Positions 9,594 through 19,030 of a DNA stretch of 64,000 bases are shown here, piece after piece. Every line of letters begins with the position of its first letter. Position 1 is the first letter of the stretch. The DNA is from Flavobacteriaceae bacterium (GTDB taxonomy: Bacteria > Bacteroidota > Bacteroidia > Flavobacteriales > Flavobacteriaceae), in assembly GCA_003443635.1 (NCBI GenBank), contig CP031964.1, forward strand, positions 1,148,321-1,212,320, read 5' to 3'. The position numbers were made by a program, and so were the translations under genes. The notes beneath the pieces were generated by a model. The model worked only from the letters and a program-made list of their open reading frames with translations, did no database searches and was not told the DNA's origin.

Positions 9594-11147
9594 TTATAAA
9601 CTCATAGTTAATGTTAATGTAAGACTAGAATTGTCAGCGTCTATACGTGTAGTGTCTGTAAAACCATTAGCATCGTTATTATTAACACTGCCATTAAATA
9701 GACGACTATTTATTTCTCGATTTGAGTTCTGATATGCAAAATCTATTTTAGTACCTCCAAAATCATAGCCCAATCCTAGAGAGAAACCAGTTAAGTTTCC
9801 ATAAAAATCAGTGTCTGAATACGGGCTTTCTTCAAAACGATATCCCCCTCTATAACTCCAATTATTAAAACGATATTCTCCTCCAATTCGATATGTAGAC
9901 GCAGAAGTTAAATTTTGATTAATTAAATTATTTTGTATAGCTAAATTTGAATCTGAAGAAGGATTAAACCTAATGTTTCCAAAATCTTTTCTTGAATAAT
10001 CAAAACTAATTAACCCACTCTTATTAATAACTAAAGCAGCACTAGCAGTTATTTTACCTGGCGTTCGCAATCTATAATCAGGGAAAACATTAATTATTTG
10101 AGGAGCAAAAATATCAGGACTTGCAAATCCATCACTTAGTACAGATAATGCTTGAGTACTTTCTTCATCTATAGTATACCATATAGGAGAATCATAGGTA
10201 AATCCTACACGTAAAAAATCATTTAATTTAGCAATTCCTCCTAACTGAAAAGAAAATCCTGCTCCAGTTGTAGATAAATTATTTTCGAAAGCAACCTCTC
10301 TAACTTGTGATCCTGGGTTATCATTTTCTTCAAAGAAAAAAGTTGTGCGATCAAAATTAATAAAATGGGAATTTAAATTTACACCTAAATAGATATTGTT
10401 TTTATGCTGTATAGCTGCATTAAAAGTTAGTTTGCCATTATTTCCTCTTGTAGCCGATGAGAATTCTTGACTAAACCTATTAATAGCATCTCCGTCATCA
10501 ATATTAGAAGTATAGACTATGTTGTCATCTAGATCTTGTACAGGGTCAATAATAAAAGATTCGAATGCCAATAATGCTTGTTGATTCCTAAATCCAAAAA
10601 TTGAACCAATCTCTCCATAAGCTTCATCAAAAGTTTCTCCATCTAAAACTGAAATTTCATCTAACCTTAATCCTTGAGCATTAGCTAAAAAATAACGATC
10701 TATTGAATTAGAATTAGTTCCGGAAGCAAAGAAAGAATTATCAAAATTTTGAGTTTGCTCATAAGTTAAACCAATGGTAACTTTTCTCCAAGGAGAATCT
10801 TCATCTCTGTTGTTAAAAATAAAAACGGCTCCAGCTTGATTTAAATCAAAAGAAGAATCTGTATTATTGGAATTTATTGTGCCCAAATATGTTGTTGTAT
10901 TATCTATATCAAAATTTGAGATAGAAGCAGAAAAAATACTTTCATTAAATACTGCAGATCCAGCAGGATTCAAGCTTACTGCACTTAAATCACCTCCAAG
11001 AGCGCCAAAAGCACCACTTAAAGCTTTAAAACGAGCTGTCCCTTCAATATTGTCTGTAGAAAATCTTACTGCATCTGTAATGTCTTGCTGTCCATAAATA
11101 TTAGACATAGATATGATGCTTATGAATAGTAATATTAACTTTTTCAT
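9594..11147 (-). CDS. Outer-membrane transport protein, OmpP1/FadL-like
   Basis: 517 residues with a signal peptide (cleavage near NIYGQQ) and a mature N-terminus RFSTDNIEGTARFKALSGAF...GGDLSAVSLNPAGSAVF, the form of the N-terminal plug of Bacteroidota OmpP1/FadL family proteins. The rest alternates aromatic and glycine-rich strands (GGEYRFNNWSYRGGYRF, FSLGLGYDFGGTKIDFAY) and ends in a strand with terminal TLTLTMSL, consistent with a 14-strand-type barrel for hydrophobic substrates. It is convergent with the secreted repeat gene (3 bp between stops, no terminator seen) and 51 bp downstream of the FG/SR-rich lipoprotein gene, with which it may share a transcript. The substrate is unknown. Confidence 0.88.
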   Translation of the reverse strand: MKKLILLFISIISMSNIYGQQDITDAVRFSTDNIEGTARFKALSGAFGALGGDLSAVSLNPAGSAVFNESIFSASISNFDIDNTTTYLGTINSNNTDSSFDLNQAGAVFIFNNRDEDSPWRKVTIGLTYEQTQNFDNSFFASGTNSNSIDRYFLANAQGLRLDEISVLDGETFDEAYGEIGSIFGFRNQQALLAFESFIIDPVQDLDDNIVYTSNIDDGDAINRFSQEFSSATRGNNGKLTFNAAIQHKNNIYLGVNLNSHFINFDRTTFFFEENDNPGSQVREVAFENNLSTTGAGFSFQLGGIAKLNDFLRVGFTYDSPIWYTIDEESTQALSVLSDGFASPDIFAPQIINVFPDYRLRTPGKITASAALVINKSGLISFDYSRKDFGNIRFNPSSDSNLAIQNNLINQNLTSASTYRIGGEYRFNNWSYRGGYRFEESPYSDTDFYGNLTGFSLGLGYDFGGTKIDFAYQNSNREINSRLFNGSVNNNDANGFTDTTRIDADNSSLTLTLTMSL

Positions 11148-11198
11148 ATTAGAACTTTTTTGATTTAATCTAGATTAATTGTATTTAATTTATGAATA

Positions 11199-12293
11199 TT
11201 AAAGACCTCGACCACCTCTGCCTCTTGAAGACGATCTGCTTCCACTAGATCTTCCGCTTGATGACCTGCTCGAAGAAGATCTAGACGGTGAAAAACTTCT
11301 ACTTCTTGAAGAAGAAGATGATCTGCCAAATGAACTTCTATTTCTTGATGAAGATGATCTATTAAACGAACTCCTAGCTCTACTATTTGAATTAACTCTT
11401 GATCTAGTTGAAGATCTATTTGCTGAAGTTGTTGACCTCCTAGAGTTATTAATTACTCTAGATCTATTATTGTTTGATGCAGTAGTACTTCTTCTAGAAA
11501 CAGAACTTCTTCTATTTCTATTACTAGTAATTCTAGAATCTCTATTTGCAATCGAACTACTTCTCCTAGAAATAGAAGATCTACGATTATCTAAACGAGA
11601 TATTCTTGATGAATTTCTATTGCTAGCAAAAAATCTTGAATTATTGTTAAAGAATGAATTTCTATAACCATAAAATCCAGCATACCCATAATAAGGAAAG
11701 CCTCCGAATCCGAACCTATTAAACCCAAATCCGAACCTGTTAAATCCAAATCTTCCATAATAAGGAAAACCTCCGAATCCAAACCCGAACCTGTTAAATC
11801 CGAATCCAAATCCAAACCCTCCATAATAAGGAAAGCCTCCGAATCCGAATCCGAACCTATTAAATCCAAACCCTCCATAATAAGGAAAGCCTCCGAATCC
11901 AAATTCATTGAATCCGCCATAATAAGGAAAACCAGTATTTACAAAATTGACAACAATTTCTGAGCTATCTGTTCCCCAACCTGAATTACCTTCAGTATAC
12001 TCAGTATTATCGTCAACTACTATTTCATCACTAAATTCACCTTCATAAGCATCTATATCTGTAAAAATATCATTAGCAGAATTTACATGACTTTCAAAGT
12101 AGTTTTTATAATACTCAGACGTTGGTGCTTGCTCAACTTCTTTTTCTTGTTCAACTTTTTTATTAGAACTTGCATAAATACCATCTTCATAACCATTTGC
12201 ATATTGATATGAACCACAAGAAGCTAAAATTATACTTAGCACTAATGCACCCAAAAAATGCATTTTTGATTTAGAGTAATTTATATATTTCAT
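11199..12293 (-). CDS. Lipoprotein with Phe/Gly/Tyr repeats and Ser/Arg-rich C-terminal region
   Basis: 364 residues. The lipobox LSIILASCG places the lipidated Cys near residue 27. A short acidic linker (about 40-115) is followed by a repeat region (about 120-210) built from GGFPYYGGFGF and NRFGFGFG units, and then by about 150 residues composed almost wholly of Ser, Arg and Asn (SRRSS, SSSRSRS) that end in SRGRGGRGL. The DNA repeats are near-identical and partly out of register, a sign of recent expansion. I do not know a named family; similar FG- or vitellogenin-like low-complexity lipoproteins occur in flavobacteria. Probably envelope-anchored, aromatic, adhesive or self-associating, with a strongly basic tail. 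The function is unknown. Confidence 0.85.
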   Translation of the reverse strand: MKYINYSKSKMHFLGALVLSIILASCGSYQYANGYEDGIYASSNKKVEQEKEVEQAPTSEYYKNYFESHVNSANDIFTDIDAYEGEFSDEIVVDDNTEYTEGNSGWGTDSSEIVVNFVNTGFPYYGGFNEFGFGGFPYYGGFGFNRFGFGFGGFPYYGGFGFGFGFNRFGFGFGGFPYYGRFGFNRFGFGFNRFGFGGFPYYGYAGFYGYRNSFFNNNSRFFASNRNSSRISRLDNRRSSISRRSSSIANRDSRITSNRNRRSSVSRRSTTASNNNRSRVINNSRRSTTSANRSSTRSRVNSNSRARSSFNRSSSSRNRSSFGRSSSSSRSRSFSPSRSSSSRSSSGRSSGSRSSSRGRGGRGL

Positions 12294-12320
12294 ATCTTAT
12301 AATTTAATTGTTGAACAACA

Positions 12321-12351
12321 CAAAAATAGTTAGTTTTGCTGAACTATTTTT
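12321..12351 (-). promoter_or_regulatory. Promoter element and inverted repeat upstream of the FG/SR lipoprotein gene
   Basis: On the minus strand, 12328-12321 reads TATTTTTG, matching the Bacteroidota -7 box, 28 bp before the lipoprotein start. It overlaps the left arm of a 10-bp inverted repeat (AAAAATAGTT at 12322-12331 and AACTATTTTT at 12342-12351), which could be an operator. No clear -33 TTG was found. Confidence 0.45.
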
Positions 12352-12392
12352 TTATTTAACATAATCACAATATTTGTGCCAAAATCTTATAT

Positions 12393-13871
12393 ATGAGTAA
12401 AAACCTTACAGAAAGAAGTGAAGATTATTCGAAATGGTATAACGAACTTGTTGTAAAGGCTGATCTAGCTGAGAACTCAGCAGTTAGAGGGTGTATGGTA
12501 ATAAAACCTTATGGTTATGCAATTTGGGAAAAAATGCAAGCAGAATTAGATAGAATGTTTAAAGAAACTGGACATCAAAACGCATATTTTCCACTTTTTG
12601 TGCCTAAAAGTTTGTTTGAAGCTGAAGAAAAAAATGCTGAAGGATTCGCTAAAGAGTGTGCTGTTGTTACACATTATAGGTTACAAAATGATCCAGATAA
12701 TACTGGAAAACTACGCGTTGATCCAGAAGCAAAATTAGAAGAAGAGTTGGTAGTTAGACCTACAAGTGAGGCTATTATTTGGAATACTTATAAAGGTTGG
12801 ATTCAATCGTATAGGGATTTGCCGTTACTAATAAATCAATGGGCTAATGTAGTACGTTGGGAGATGCGAACCAGGCTGTTTTTGCGTACGGCAGAATTTT
12901 TATGGCAAGAAGGACATACAGCTCACGAAACAAAAAAGGAAGCTTTAGCTGAAGCAGAACTTATGAATGATGTTTATGCAGAATTTGCAGAAAACTTTAT
13001 GGCTATTCCTGTTATAAAGGGTTTAAAAACAGAGAGTGAGCGTTTTGCAGGTGCCGAAGAGACATTTTGTATAGAAGCTCTAATGCAAGATGGAAAGGCA
13101 TTACAAGCTGGAACATCACATTTTTTAGGACAGAATTTTGCTAAAGCATTTGATGTTAAATTCACAAATAAAGAAGGTAAACAAGATTATGTTTGGGCAA
13201 CTTCTTGGGGAGTATCTACGCGATTAATGGGGGCATTAATAATGACTCATAGTGACGATAAAGGCTTAGTATTGCCACCAAATTTAGCGCCAAATCAAGT
13301 GGTGATTGTACCTATATATAAAACAGAAGAACAATTTGAAGCGATTACAGAATTAGCAAATACGCTCATGAAAGATCTAAGAAGCAAAAATGTTTCTGTG
13401 AAGTTTGATAACCGAACAACATTTAGACCAGGAGCAAAATTTGCACAACATGAACTACAAGGTGTGCCACTACGTATCGCAATAGGCCCTAAAGACCTTG
13501 AAAATGGTACTGTTGAGTTGGCGAGAAGAGATACGCTAACTAAAGAAGTCGTTGAATTGAATAATCTGGTTGAAACAGTTTCTAATTTAATGAAAGAGAT
13601 TCAAGATAGCTTATATAAAAAGGCATTAGATTATCGAGATTCTCATACTACAACAGTTGAATCGTTTGAAGAATTTAAAGATGTTTTAGAGAATAAAACA
13701 GGATTTGTCTCTGCACACTGGGATGGTACTCCAGAAACAGAAGATAAAATTAAAGAACTGACAAAAGCAACTATACGTTGCATTCCTTTAAATGCTGAGA
13801 AAGAGATAGGTAAATGTATTTTTACAGGTAATCCATCTAAACAAAGAGTGTTGTTTGCAAAGGCATATTAA
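12393..13871 (+). CDS. proS: Prolyl-tRNA synthetase (archaeal/eukaryote-type)
   Basis: Class II synthetase charging tRNA-Pro. The 492 residues belong to the shorter type without the internal editing domain. Motif 2 and 3 regions are visible ([56 protein letters not shown]), followed by the anticodon-binding domain ([15 protein letters not shown]) and a C-terminal zinc-type domain that has CIPLNAE and GKCIF but few cysteines. This ProS form is usual in Bacteroidota. It diverges from the FG/SR lipoprotein gene and is followed by tRNA-Glu. Confidence 0.96.
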   Translation: MSKNLTERSEDYSKWYNELVVKADLAENSAVRGCMVIKPYGYAIWEKMQAELDRMFKETGHQNAYFPLFVPKSLFEAEEKNAEGFAKECAVVTHYRLQNDPDNTGKLRVDPEAKLEEELVVRPTSEAIIWNTYKGWIQSYRDLPLLINQWANVVRWEMRTRLFLRTAEFLWQEGHTAHETKKEALAEAELMNDVYAEFAENFMAIPVIKGLKTESERFAGAEETFCIEALMQDGKALQAGTSHFLGQNFAKAFDVKFTNKEGKQDYVWATSWGVSTRLMGALIMTHSDDKGLVLPPNLAPNQVVIVPIYKTEEQFEAITELANTLMKDLRSKNVSVKFDNRTTFRPGAKFAQHELQGVPLRIAIGPKDLENGTVELARRDTLTKEVVELNNLVETVSNLMKEIQDSLYKKALDYRDSHTTTVESFEEFKDVLENKTGFVSAHWDGTPETEDKIKELTKATIRCIPLNAEKEIGKCIFTGNPSKQRVLFAKAY

Positions 13872-13899
13872 TTTTTTTTTCAAAAAAAGCATTTAGAAG

Positions 13900-13929
13900 T
13901 TGCAACATTTAAAAATAGTTGTATTTTTG
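13900..13929 (+). promoter_or_regulatory. Promoter of tRNA-Glu (and probably rpsT)
   Basis: TTG at 13900-13902, a 19-bp spacer and TATTTTTG at 13922-13929: a full Bacteroidota-type promoter (TTG-N17-23-TAnnTTTG). Transcription should start near 13936, giving a leader of about 80 nt before the tRNA. Confidence 0.8.
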
Positions 13930-14014
13930 CATCCGCAATGGAAACATTGTATGTTTTTTGAAATTTTGTGAGTTTAATATTTTGAATGTAAATTCGCAAA
14001 CTTAAAATAAAAAT

Positions 14015-14086
14015 GGCCCGTTCGTCTATCGGCTAGGACGCCAGGTTTTCATCCTGGTAAGAGGGGTTCGATTCCCCTACGGGCTA
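14015..14086 (+). tRNA. tRNA-Glu (anticodon TTC)
   Basis: 72-nt cloverleaf. The acceptor GGCCCGT pairs with ACGGGCT (one G-T wobble at position 1-72, common in this group). The anticodon stem is CCAGG/CCTGG with loop TTTTCAT, giving anticodon TTC. The T arm contains GGTTCGATTCC. CCA is not encoded. rpsT starts 31 bp downstream. Confidence 0.97.
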
Positions 14087-14116
14087 CAACTATTTAATAT
14101 TAAATTAAAAGAACAA

Positions 14117-14368
14117 ATGGCAAATCATAAGTCATCATTAAAAAGAATTAGAAGTAACGAAGCTAAACGTTTAAGAAATAAGTATCAGCATAAAACTACA
14201 CGTAATGCGATTAGAAAATTACGTGAGCTTACAGATAAGAAAGAAGCTGAAAAATTATTTCCTTCTGTAGCTTCAATGGTAGATAAATTAGCAAAGAAAA
14301 ATATTATTCATGCTAATAAAGCTGCTAACTTAAAATCAGGATTAACAAAATTTGTTGCTTCTTTATAA
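14117..14368 (+). CDS. rpsT: 30S ribosomal protein S20
   Basis: 83 residues, strongly basic, starting [20 protein letters not shown], the recognisable S20 N-terminus, and continuing with alpha-helical Lys/Arg-rich sequence to the end. S20 binds 16S rRNA in the body of the small subunit early in assembly. It lies 31 bp after tRNA-Glu with no separate promoter seen, so it is probably cotranscribed, and it ends at a strong intrinsic terminator. Confidence 0.97.
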   Translation: MANHKSSLKRIRSNEAKRLRNKYQHKTTRNAIRKLRELTDKKEAEKLFPSVASMVDKLAKKNIIHANKAANLKSGLTKFVASL

Positions 14369-14397
14369 GATTAACATTTTTTATTATATAAAATAGA

Positions 14398-14427
14398 AAG
14401 CTTCTCAATATTGAGAAGCTTTTTTTG
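14398..14427 (+). terminator. Intrinsic terminator after rpsT
   Basis: Perfect 12-bp palindrome AAGCTTCTCAAT/ATTGAGAAGCTT followed directly by a run of seven T. Located 29 bp after the rpsT stop. Confidence 0.92.
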
Positions 14428-14460
14428 TGACATCACTTTTTTTAAATTTCAATAAAATAA

Positions 14461-14498
14461 AAAAGCCTCTCTAAAATTTATCTAGAGAGGGCTTTATT
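14461..14498 (-). terminator. Intrinsic terminator of rho
   Basis: Stem GCCTCTCTA (14465-14473) with TAGAGAGGGC (14483-14492, one bulged G) and a 9-nt loop; on the minus strand the stem is followed by a T tract. It lies 12 bp past the rho stop codon. Confidence 0.85.
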
Positions 14499-14510
14499 GT
14501 TTGTTATAAT

Positions 14511-16163
14511 TTAGCTATTCATAGAGATTAAAAACTCTTCATTGTTACGAGTTTGTTTAAAACGATCGTTAATGAACTCCATGGCTTCAACAGGATTCAT
14601 ATCTGCGAGATATTTACGCATTACCCACATGCGTTGTATTGTATTATCATCTAATAATAAATCATCTCTACGTGTACTTGAAGATGTGAGATCTATTGCA
14701 GGGAAAATTCTACGGTTAGATATTTTACGATCTAATTGTAACTCCATATTACCAGTTCCTTTAAATTCCTCAAAGATTACTTCGTCCATTTTAGAACCCG
14801 TTTCAGTTAATGCCGTAGCAATAATAGAAAGAGAGCCTCCATTTTCAATATTTCTAGCAGCTCCAAAAAAGCGCTTTGGTTTGTGTAAAGCATTAGCATC
14901 TACACCACCACTTAAAATTTTACCAGAAGCAGGCTGTACAGTATTATAAGCTCTTGCCAAACGTGTTATAGAATCTAATAAAATAACCACATCATGACCA
15001 CACTCAACTAAGCGTTTTGCTTTTTCTAAAACAATATTAGCAATCTTAACATGTTCGTGAGCTTCTTTGTCAAATGTAGAAGCAATTACTTCTCCACGAA
15101 CATTACGTTGCATATCTGTAACTTCTTCAGGACGTTCATCTATTAATAAGATCATTTGATATACTTCAGGGTGGTTTGCAGCAATTGCATTGGCAACATC
15201 CTTAAGTAACATGGTTTTTCCTGTTTTTGGCTGTGACACGATCATACCACGCTGCCCTTTTCCTATAGGGGAAAACAAATCCATTATTCTAGTAGAAATA
15301 GTACTTTGTTTTTCAGCAAGATTAAATTTTTCTTTAGGAAAGAGAGGTGTTAAATGTTCAAAAGAAACACGATCTCTAACTACTTTAGGATCTTGTCCAT
15401 TAATTGAAACAACTTTAATTAATGGGAAGTATTTTTCACCTTCCTTAGGAGGCCTAACATGTCCTAGCACAGTATCTCCAGTTTTTAATCCAAATAATCT
15501 AATTTGAGATTGGGACACATAAATATCATCAGGAGATGACAAGTAGTTGTAATCTGAAGAGCGTAAGAAACCATAACCATCTTGCATAATATCTAAAACA
15601 CCTTCACTTTCAATAATCGCATCAAACTCAAAATCTGGCTCACGATAACGATTTCTGCCATCTTTGTTACCATTGTTATTATGGTTGCCTTTGTTTTGAT
15701 TCTTATTACTTTGAGGTTTAGAATCTTTTTGTTGCGAACGATTTTGATTTGACCTATTTTTTTGCTGAGCTTGCGACTCAACTTTAGTTTGTTGTGCCGT
15801 ATTACTAGACTCAGGAGTTTGAGTTTTAACTTCAGCAACTTCTTTTTGAGTATTTACAACCTTAGAAGCGCTTTCTAACTTAGGAGTATTATTTTTATTA
15901 GGTTGTTGAGGTTTATTTTTAGGCTCAACAATTTTTTGAGGAGTACTATTATTCTGTTTAGGCTTTTGAATACGCTCTCTTTTAGGTTTTGGAGCAGGTT
16001 TTTCATCAGTTTTAACAGGAACAGGATTAGCTGCTTGATAATCTAAAATTTGATAGACTAAATCTAATTTTTTTAAAGAGCGATACTTTGAAATATTTAA
16101 TTTTTTTGCGATTTCCTGTAATTCAGGAAGCTTCATTTCTTTTAATTGTGAAATTTCAAACAT
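14511..16163 (-). CDS. rho: Transcription termination factor Rho
   Basis: Hexameric RNA helicase that ends transcription. Order in the 550 residues: N-terminal helical Rho_N domain (1-50, starting [22 protein letters not shown]); a long linker rich in Gln, Asn, Lys and Pro (about 50-175); the cold-shock-type RNA-binding domain (about 185-255, containing YGFLRS and DIYVS); and the RecA-like ATPase with Walker [11 protein letters not shown], Walker [16 protein letters not shown] and the Q/R-loop region [25 protein letters not shown]. The linker makes it about 130 residues longer than E. coli Rho (419), a feature shared with other Bacteroidota. Confidence 0.97.
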   Translation of the reverse strand: MFEISQLKEMKLPELQEIAKKLNISKYRSLKKLDLVYQILDYQAANPVPVKTDEKPAPKPKRERIQKPKQNNSTPQKIVEPKNKPQQPNKNNTPKLESASKVVNTQKEVAEVKTQTPESSNTAQQTKVESQAQQKNRSNQNRSQQKDSKPQSNKNQNKGNHNNNGNKDGRNRYREPDFEFDAIIESEGVLDIMQDGYGFLRSSDYNYLSSPDDIYVSQSQIRLFGLKTGDTVLGHVRPPKEGEKYFPLIKVVSINGQDPKVVRDRVSFEHLTPLFPKEKFNLAEKQSTISTRIMDLFSPIGKGQRGMIVSQPKTGKTMLLKDVANAIAANHPEVYQMILLIDERPEEVTDMQRNVRGEVIASTFDKEAHEHVKIANIVLEKAKRLVECGHDVVILLDSITRLARAYNTVQPASGKILSGGVDANALHKPKRFFGAARNIENGGSLSIIATALTETGSKMDEVIFEEFKGTGNMELQLDRKISNRRIFPAIDLTSSSTRRDDLLLDDNTIQRMWVMRKYLADMNPVEAMEFINDRFKQTRNNEEFLISMNS

Positions 16164-16364
16164 TATAGAGTTGAGTATTTTGTTTAATGTAAAACAACAT
16201 TTATTTCGGCACTTCTTTTATTGTAAAAGTTACAGAAGATGTTTTTTGAATTTTGTTATATGAAGATTATCTAAAAAATAATAGCAATGATCTGCTATTG
16301 AATTATCTGGCTAATATATAACTTTATTTTTAAAAAATAATATATGTTTTAAAAAAGAAACTAT

Positions 16365-16372
16365 TATTTTTG
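16365..16372 (+). promoter_or_regulatory. -7 promoter element before the DUF4293 gene
   Basis: TATTTTTG, a full match to TAnnTTTG, ending 18 bp before the start codon at 16391. This gives a leader of only about 10-12 nt. Confidence 0.55.
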
Positions 16373-16390
16373 TGACTTTAAGATTAAAAA

Positions 16391-16798
16391 ATGCTTCAAA
16401 GAATTCAAACCTTATACTTATTGGTCGTTGCGATTATTTCACTAGGATTAATATTTGTATTTTATTTATGGACACTTAATAAAATACCATTTTTTGCTAA
16501 AGATGATATATTATATTTAAGTTTGTTTATAGGTTCTGGAATTTTAGCATTTATTTCAATATTTATATTTAAAAATAGGAAGTTGCAATTTGTTTTGGGA
16601 CGACTTAATATCATATTAAACTTTACTTTACTAGCATTGTTTGTATATCGATTACTAAACACACCTGGAGAAAATCAAATTTCTGAGAATGGTGTTGGGG
16701 TGCTTCTCCCTTTGTTTTCTATCGTATTTTTGGTTTTAGCTAATAAAGCCATTAAAAAAGATGAAGACCTTGTAAAATCTGTAGATCGATTGAGATAA
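16391..16798 (+). CDS. DUF4293 family membrane protein
   Basis: 135 residues with four hydrophobic segments (about 8-28, 40-60, 68-88, 103-122) and the family N-terminus MLQRIQTLYLLVVAIIS. DUF4293 proteins are found almost only in Bacteroidota, usually divergent from rho exactly as here; the function is unknown. The C-terminal KKDEDLVKSVDRLR cytoplasmic tail is the other conserved part. The gene is single and closed by its own terminator. Confidence 0.9.
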   Translation: MLQRIQTLYLLVVAIISLGLIFVFYLWTLNKIPFFAKDDILYLSLFIGSGILAFISIFIFKNRKLQFVLGRLNIILNFTLLALFVYRLLNTPGENQISENGVGVLLPLFSIVFLVLANKAIKKDEDLVKSVDRLR

Positions 16799-16825
16799 CG
16801 CTATCATAGTAATATTAGTGCGTTG

Positions 16826-16854
16826 AGCCCAAGGTGAAGATCTTGGGCTTTTTT
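16826..16854 (+). terminator. Intrinsic terminator after the DUF4293 gene
   Basis: 8-bp stem AGCCCAAG/CTTGGGCT, an 8-nt loop and a T tract. It lies only 8 bp before the end of the convergent gene at 16862. Confidence 0.9.
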
Positions 16855-16861
16855 ATGGATT

Positions 16862-17536
16862 TTATGATTGACTTTTATATAAAGGTGTAATATTGAATGC
16901 TTTTTTCTGCTTTTCGCTTATTGTAGAATCATCAATGTTTCCTTTACTCTTTATGAGTTTATTTTTTAAGCCTCTGGAAGCAAAACCTTTTAAATTGTAT
17001 ATTTCATATATAATTAAACTGTTATTTTTTCCAGAAAATGAAGTCAGATCTTTTCTATTTTTCTTGATAGCATACTCTAAAGATTTTTTATTATGAATAA
17101 AATATGTAGATAATGAACTTCCTGAATGTTTATAAGTTTCTTTAATAACCCAATAGGCTTTAACTTTTTGCTCAATAACCTTATTTTTAGTAACAAGAGG
17201 TTTCATGTGCTCTTTATTAAGTAAATCTATACCTAATACTATAATCTCACCTAAATTAGTGTGAGTCATGATTGTATAATAAGATACATCTAACTCATTT
17301 AAAGCTATTCGTATCATATTTGTATCATTTTTAATTATAGATGTTCTTTTAGTAACTCTATTGTATAAGCTTACTTTAGTGATTTTGCTTTCAGCTTTTA
17401 AATGAAGTATATTATTTTCAATATTTTGTTCTAAATGATAACGAGGGTTAATATTAGGATATAAAACAAAATCTTGCCCACTAACTTTTAAGATAGAAAT
17501 ACAACATATAAAAAGATATAGTATATATGCTTTCAC
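16862..17536 (-). CDS. Secreted protein of unknown function
   Basis: 224 residues with a signal peptide (about 1-20, cleavage near VSGQ). The mature protein has a beta-rich first half (KAESKITKVSLYNRVTKRT, SYYTIMTHTNLGEIIVLGID), reminiscent of the small beta-sandwich seen in C-terminal sorting-like domains, and a basic second half. I do not recognise a family. It is a single gene, convergent with DUF4293 and upstream of nothing obvious; no metal or catalytic motif is seen. Confidence 0.75.
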   Translation of the reverse strand: MKAYILYLFICCISILKVSGQDFVLYPNINPRYHLEQNIENNILHLKAESKITKVSLYNRVTKRTSIIKNDTNMIRIALNELDVSYYTIMTHTNLGEIIVLGIDLLNKEHMKPLVTKNKVIEQKVKAYWVIKETYKHSGSSLSTYFIHNKKSLEYAIKKNRKDLTSFSGKNNSLIIYEIYNLKGFASRGLKNKLIKSKGNIDDSTISEKQKKAFNITPLYKSQS

Positions 17537-17680
17537 GTTTATAAATGAGATTTGGTTTAAGAGCTAAAATATTAAGAGGTAAAATTTTACGAAATTTTTT
17601 TAGTTCTTTGACTATTAAATTCGTTCATGTTAAAAATTTATTGGTATTTAGTGAAAAAAGACGTTTAACGGTATTTTTAA

Positions 17681-18175
17681 TTAATGTCTTTTAAATTCAA
17701 TAACTTCTAAATTTTCAATAGTACCATTATTGACTTCAAAGCGAAGCATTGTTCTTGCTTTATGAAAACCGTGCTTACCTACTGCACCAGGATTCATATG
17801 TAAGATATTTAATTTTTTATCCCGCATTACTTTTAAAATGTGAGAATGACCACATATAAAAATATCTGGAGGGTTCTTTATTATAGCATCCTTAACTCTA
17901 ATATCGTATCGGTTAGGATATCCTCCAATGTGTGTAATCCATATATTCATACCCTCACAAATAAAACGATTATGCTCGGGAAATTCCATACGTACTTTCG
18001 CATCGTCAATATTACCATAAACAGCTCTTAGCGGTTTTAGAGATTTAATACTATCAGCGACTTTTAAATCTCCAATATCTCCAGCATGCCATACTTCATC
18101 TGCTTGTTTTACATATTTTAAAATATCGTCGTCAATATAACTGTGCGTATCAGAAAGTAAAAGAATTTTTGTCAT
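17681..18175 (-). CDS. YfcE/MJ0936-type metallophosphoesterase
   Basis: 164-residue calcineurin-like phosphoesterase. All metal-binding blocks are present: LLSDTHSYID (D-x-H), HAGDIGD (GD), VYGNIDD (GN-D), ITHIGGYP (H), and CGHSHILKV plus NPGAVG near the end (GH-x-H). Members hydrolyse small phosphodiesters or phosphomonoesters with Mn/Ni; the natural substrate is not known. It is divergent from truA, with a short palindromic repeat in the gap. Confidence 0.92.
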   Translation of the reverse strand: MTKILLLSDTHSYIDDDILKYVKQADEVWHAGDIGDLKVADSIKSLKPLRAVYGNIDDAKVRMEFPEHNRFICEGMNIWITHIGGYPNRYDIRVKDAIIKNPPDIFICGHSHILKVMRDKKLNILHMNPGAVGKHGFHKARTMLRFEVNNGTIENLEVIEFKRH

Positions 18176-18219
18176 ATTAATTTTCTGTGTAAGCGGAAAT
18201 CTATTTTTTATAAAATAAG

Positions 18220-18239
18220 ATTCCTGCCTTCACAGGAAT
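18220..18239. repeat. REP-like palindrome (ATTCCTG...CAGGAAT)
   Basis: ATTCCTG, CCTTCA spacer, CAGGAAT. This is the core of a short interspersed palindrome frequent in flavobacterial intergenic regions. Here it lies in the gap between two divergent genes. One copy in this window. Confidence 0.6.
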
Positions 18240-18244
18240 AAATT

Positions 18245-18252
18245 TATCTTTG
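18245..18252 (+). promoter_or_regulatory. -7 promoter element of truA
   Basis: TATCTTTG, a full TAnnTTTG match, 29 bp before the GTG start of truA; it probably also drives the ABC exporter gene behind it. Confidence 0.55.
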
Positions 18253-18281
18253 TTTGCAATTAACAAAAGTATCAAAATACA

Positions 18282-19028
18282 GTGAGATATTTTATAGAAC
18301 TTTCTTATAATGGAAAAGCTTATCACGGTTGGCAAAATCAACCTAATGCAATTACTGTACAAGAAATTTTAGAGAATGCATTGTCATTACTTTTTAAAGA
18401 AAAAATAGAGGTTATTGGAGCGGGTCGTACTGATGCTGGAGTTCATGCTTTGCAAATGTTCGCACATTTTGATACAGATAATAAGTTTGAAATCGAAACT
18501 TTAAAATTTAAGCTTAATTCATTTTTACCAAAAGATATAGCAATTCATGATATAACATTAGTGAAAACCGATGCACATACACGTTTTGATGCATTAAGTA
18601 GAGAATATATTTATAGAGTTTCTTTAAAAAAAGATGTGTTTGCTTATGAAGGGGCGTATTATTTAAAACATTTTTTGGATATCGAGAAAATGAATGCGGC
18701 TGCAAAACTATTATTTGAATACGAAGATTTTAAATGTTTCTCAAGAAGTAATACGGATGTGAAAACATATAATTGCACTATTATGAAAGCGTTATGGGAG
18801 AGGGTAGGTGATGAATTAGTTTTTACAATTAAAGCTAATCGTTTTTTAAGAAATATGGTAAGAGCAATTGTTGGAACAATGATAAATATTGGTACAGGAA
18901 AGATGGAAGTTGAAGAATTGCATACTGTTATTAAATCTAAAAATAGGTCCAAGGCAGGAGCTTCAGTTCCAGGCTATGCTTTATATTTGTCTAAGATTGA
19001 ATATCCAAATAATTTAAGTGAAAACTAA
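18282..19028 (+). CDS. truA: tRNA pseudouridine(38-40) synthase TruA
   Basis: 248 residues. It converts uridines 38, 39 and 40 in the anticodon stem of several tRNAs to pseudouridine. The start MRYFIELSYNGKAYHGWQNQ is the family N-terminus and is encoded from a GTG codon; no ATG fits. The catalytic aspartate is in GAGRTDAGVHA. Further family blocks are FDALSREYIYRV and RFLRNMVRAIVG. The stop is followed after 2 bp by the ABC exporter start, so the two genes are probably cotranscribed. Confidence 0.96.
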   Translation: MRYFIELSYNGKAYHGWQNQPNAITVQEILENALSLLFKEKIEVIGAGRTDAGVHALQMFAHFDTDNKFEIETLKFKLNSFLPKDIAIHDITLVKTDAHTRFDALSREYIYRVSLKKDVFAYEGAYYLKHFLDIEKMNAAAKLLFEYEDFKCFSRSNTDVKTYNCTIMKALWERVGDELVFTIKANRFLRNMVRAIVGTMINIGTGKMEVEELHTVIKSKNRSKAGASVPGYALYLSKIEYPNNLSEN

Positions 19029-19030
19029 TA

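Noticed and set aside
11591..11920. 109-codon repetitive frame within the FG/SR lipoprotein gene
   Set aside because: Same strand, other frame; its repeats (DSEAFLIMEGLDL) come from the tandem DNA units, and it has no own start signal or export signal.
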